Source of the DNA: an uncultured Pseudomonadota bacterium
Lineage (GTDB): Bacteria; Pseudomonadota; Gammaproteobacteria; Ga0077536
Assembly (NCBI GenBank): GCA_903825645.1
Contig: CAIKBL010000087.1
Coordinates: 30,687-94,686 of the forward strand
Length of the DNA stretch: 64,000 bases
Direction of reading: 5' to 3'
Shown here: positions 63,771 through 64,000 of the stretch, one piece after another
How the letters are laid out: each line of letters opens with the position of its first letter
Numbering within the stretch: the stretch's first letter is position 1
The notes under the pieces: model-generated
Database searches by the model: none
Seen by the model: the letters and a program-made list of their open reading frames with translations, nothing else
Told to the model about the DNA's origin: nothing
Made by a program: the position numbers and the translations under genes

Positions 63771-64000
63771 TCAGGCCGCCAGTTTACCTGCGGCCTGTTC
63801 GAAGTACACCGTATCCGGGGTGCGTCTGTCCAGTGCGCTGTGAGGACGCCTGGTGTTGTAGAACGCGAAGTATTGGGCCAGTCCGGCACGCAGGGCCGCC
63901 GGCGTCTCGTAGGCGTGCAAGTATACATTTTCGTACTTGACGCTGCGCCAGAGCCGCTCGACGAATACGTTGTCCACCCACCGACCTTTGCGGTCCATGC
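63771..64000 (-). CDS. IS3-family transposase OrfB, C-terminal part (runs out of the window)
   Basis: Integrase-core (DDE) transposase of the IS3 family. The 76 residues visible include KGRWVDNVFVERLWRSVKYE (catalytic Glu), VYLHAYETPAALRAGLAQYF and FYNTRRPHSALDRRTPDTVY, the family's typical end. The frame is open beyond base 64000. It may be a complete element whose left part lies outside; the similar IS3 orfA at 46.4 kb is a separate truncated copy. Confidence 0.85.
   Translation of the reverse strand, partial: MDRKGRWVDNVFVERLWRSVKYENVYLHAYETPAALRAGLAQYFAFYNTRRPHSALDRRTPDTVYFEQAAGKLAA

Overview
The window reads as chromosomal DNA of a metabolically versatile, G+C-rich proteobacterium. A gammaproteobacterium, or a neighbouring lineage, is my best guess; no rRNA is present to settle it. 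Pointers are a one-polypeptide glycine decarboxylase in a gcvT-gcvH-gcvP run, a cytosolic H-NOX paired with an HNOBA-containing hybrid kinase, an NnrU protein, an RcnR/RcnA nickel-cobalt module, and many oxidative catabolism genes (two P450s, an LLM flavin monooxygenase, an acyl-CoA-dehydrogenase-like flavoprotein, a PQQ alcohol dehydrogenase with a cytochrome c tail, an aldehyde dehydrogenase, a cyclase-family hydrolase). Large conserved genes read through without breaks, so the many small broken genes are probably real decay rather than sequencing error.

Layout. 0-8.5 kb: the end of a DprE1-like oxidase / HAD-UbiA prenyltransferase pair, an aldehyde dehydrogenase, a broken enoyl-CoA hydratase, an alpha/beta hydrolase and a secreted alkaline-phosphatase-superfamily protein. 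8.5-10.7 kb: a decay patch with an IS256 remnant and remains of three toxin-antitoxin (TA) loci (RelE-like, BrnTA, MqsRA). 11-23.3 kb: a PLP decarboxylase, two P450s, an LLM monooxygenase, Hsp20, a periplasmic cyclase, a PQQ dehydrogenase and a TPR/glycine-rich membrane protein. 23.4-37.5 kb: the glycine cleavage operon, an aldo-keto reductase, a chemoreceptor, NnrU, YceI, triosephosphate isomerase, transaldolase and a flavin monooxygenase. 38.1-38.4 kb: tRNA-Leu(UAA) interrupted by a 232-nt group I intron. 38.5-45.7 kb: H-NOX/hybrid kinase, MFS transporter, small monooxygenase and an Rrf2/NDH-2 operon.

45.7-64 kb is accessory DNA. Two IS1380 fragments and an IS3 fragment border a G+C-shifted three-gene cassette: a PEP-CTERM protein behind a perfect sigma-54 promoter, a double-GNAT protein, and a phosphodiesterase-TPR protein. 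Next come a recombinase fragment, HigBA, a truncated Fic protein abutting an ihfB fragment, a FitAB-type TA pair and an HsdR stub. RcnA/RcnR with its operator follows, then a decayed TetR/SDR pair, an outer-membrane channel and finally a peroxiredoxin-like gene.

That last gene has TGA exactly where its family has the active-site cysteine, giving W-TGA-P-Y-C, with a SECIS-like hairpin at the right distance downstream. It is also split by a 1.8-kb insertion carrying a TA pair and a truncated Mrr-like/ABC-3C defence gene. The two observations I would follow first are the intron-bearing tRNA-Leu and this candidate (possibly fossil) selenoprotein. The PEP-CTERM/GNAT/phosphodiesterase-TPR cassette is the best candidate for an undescribed gene system.
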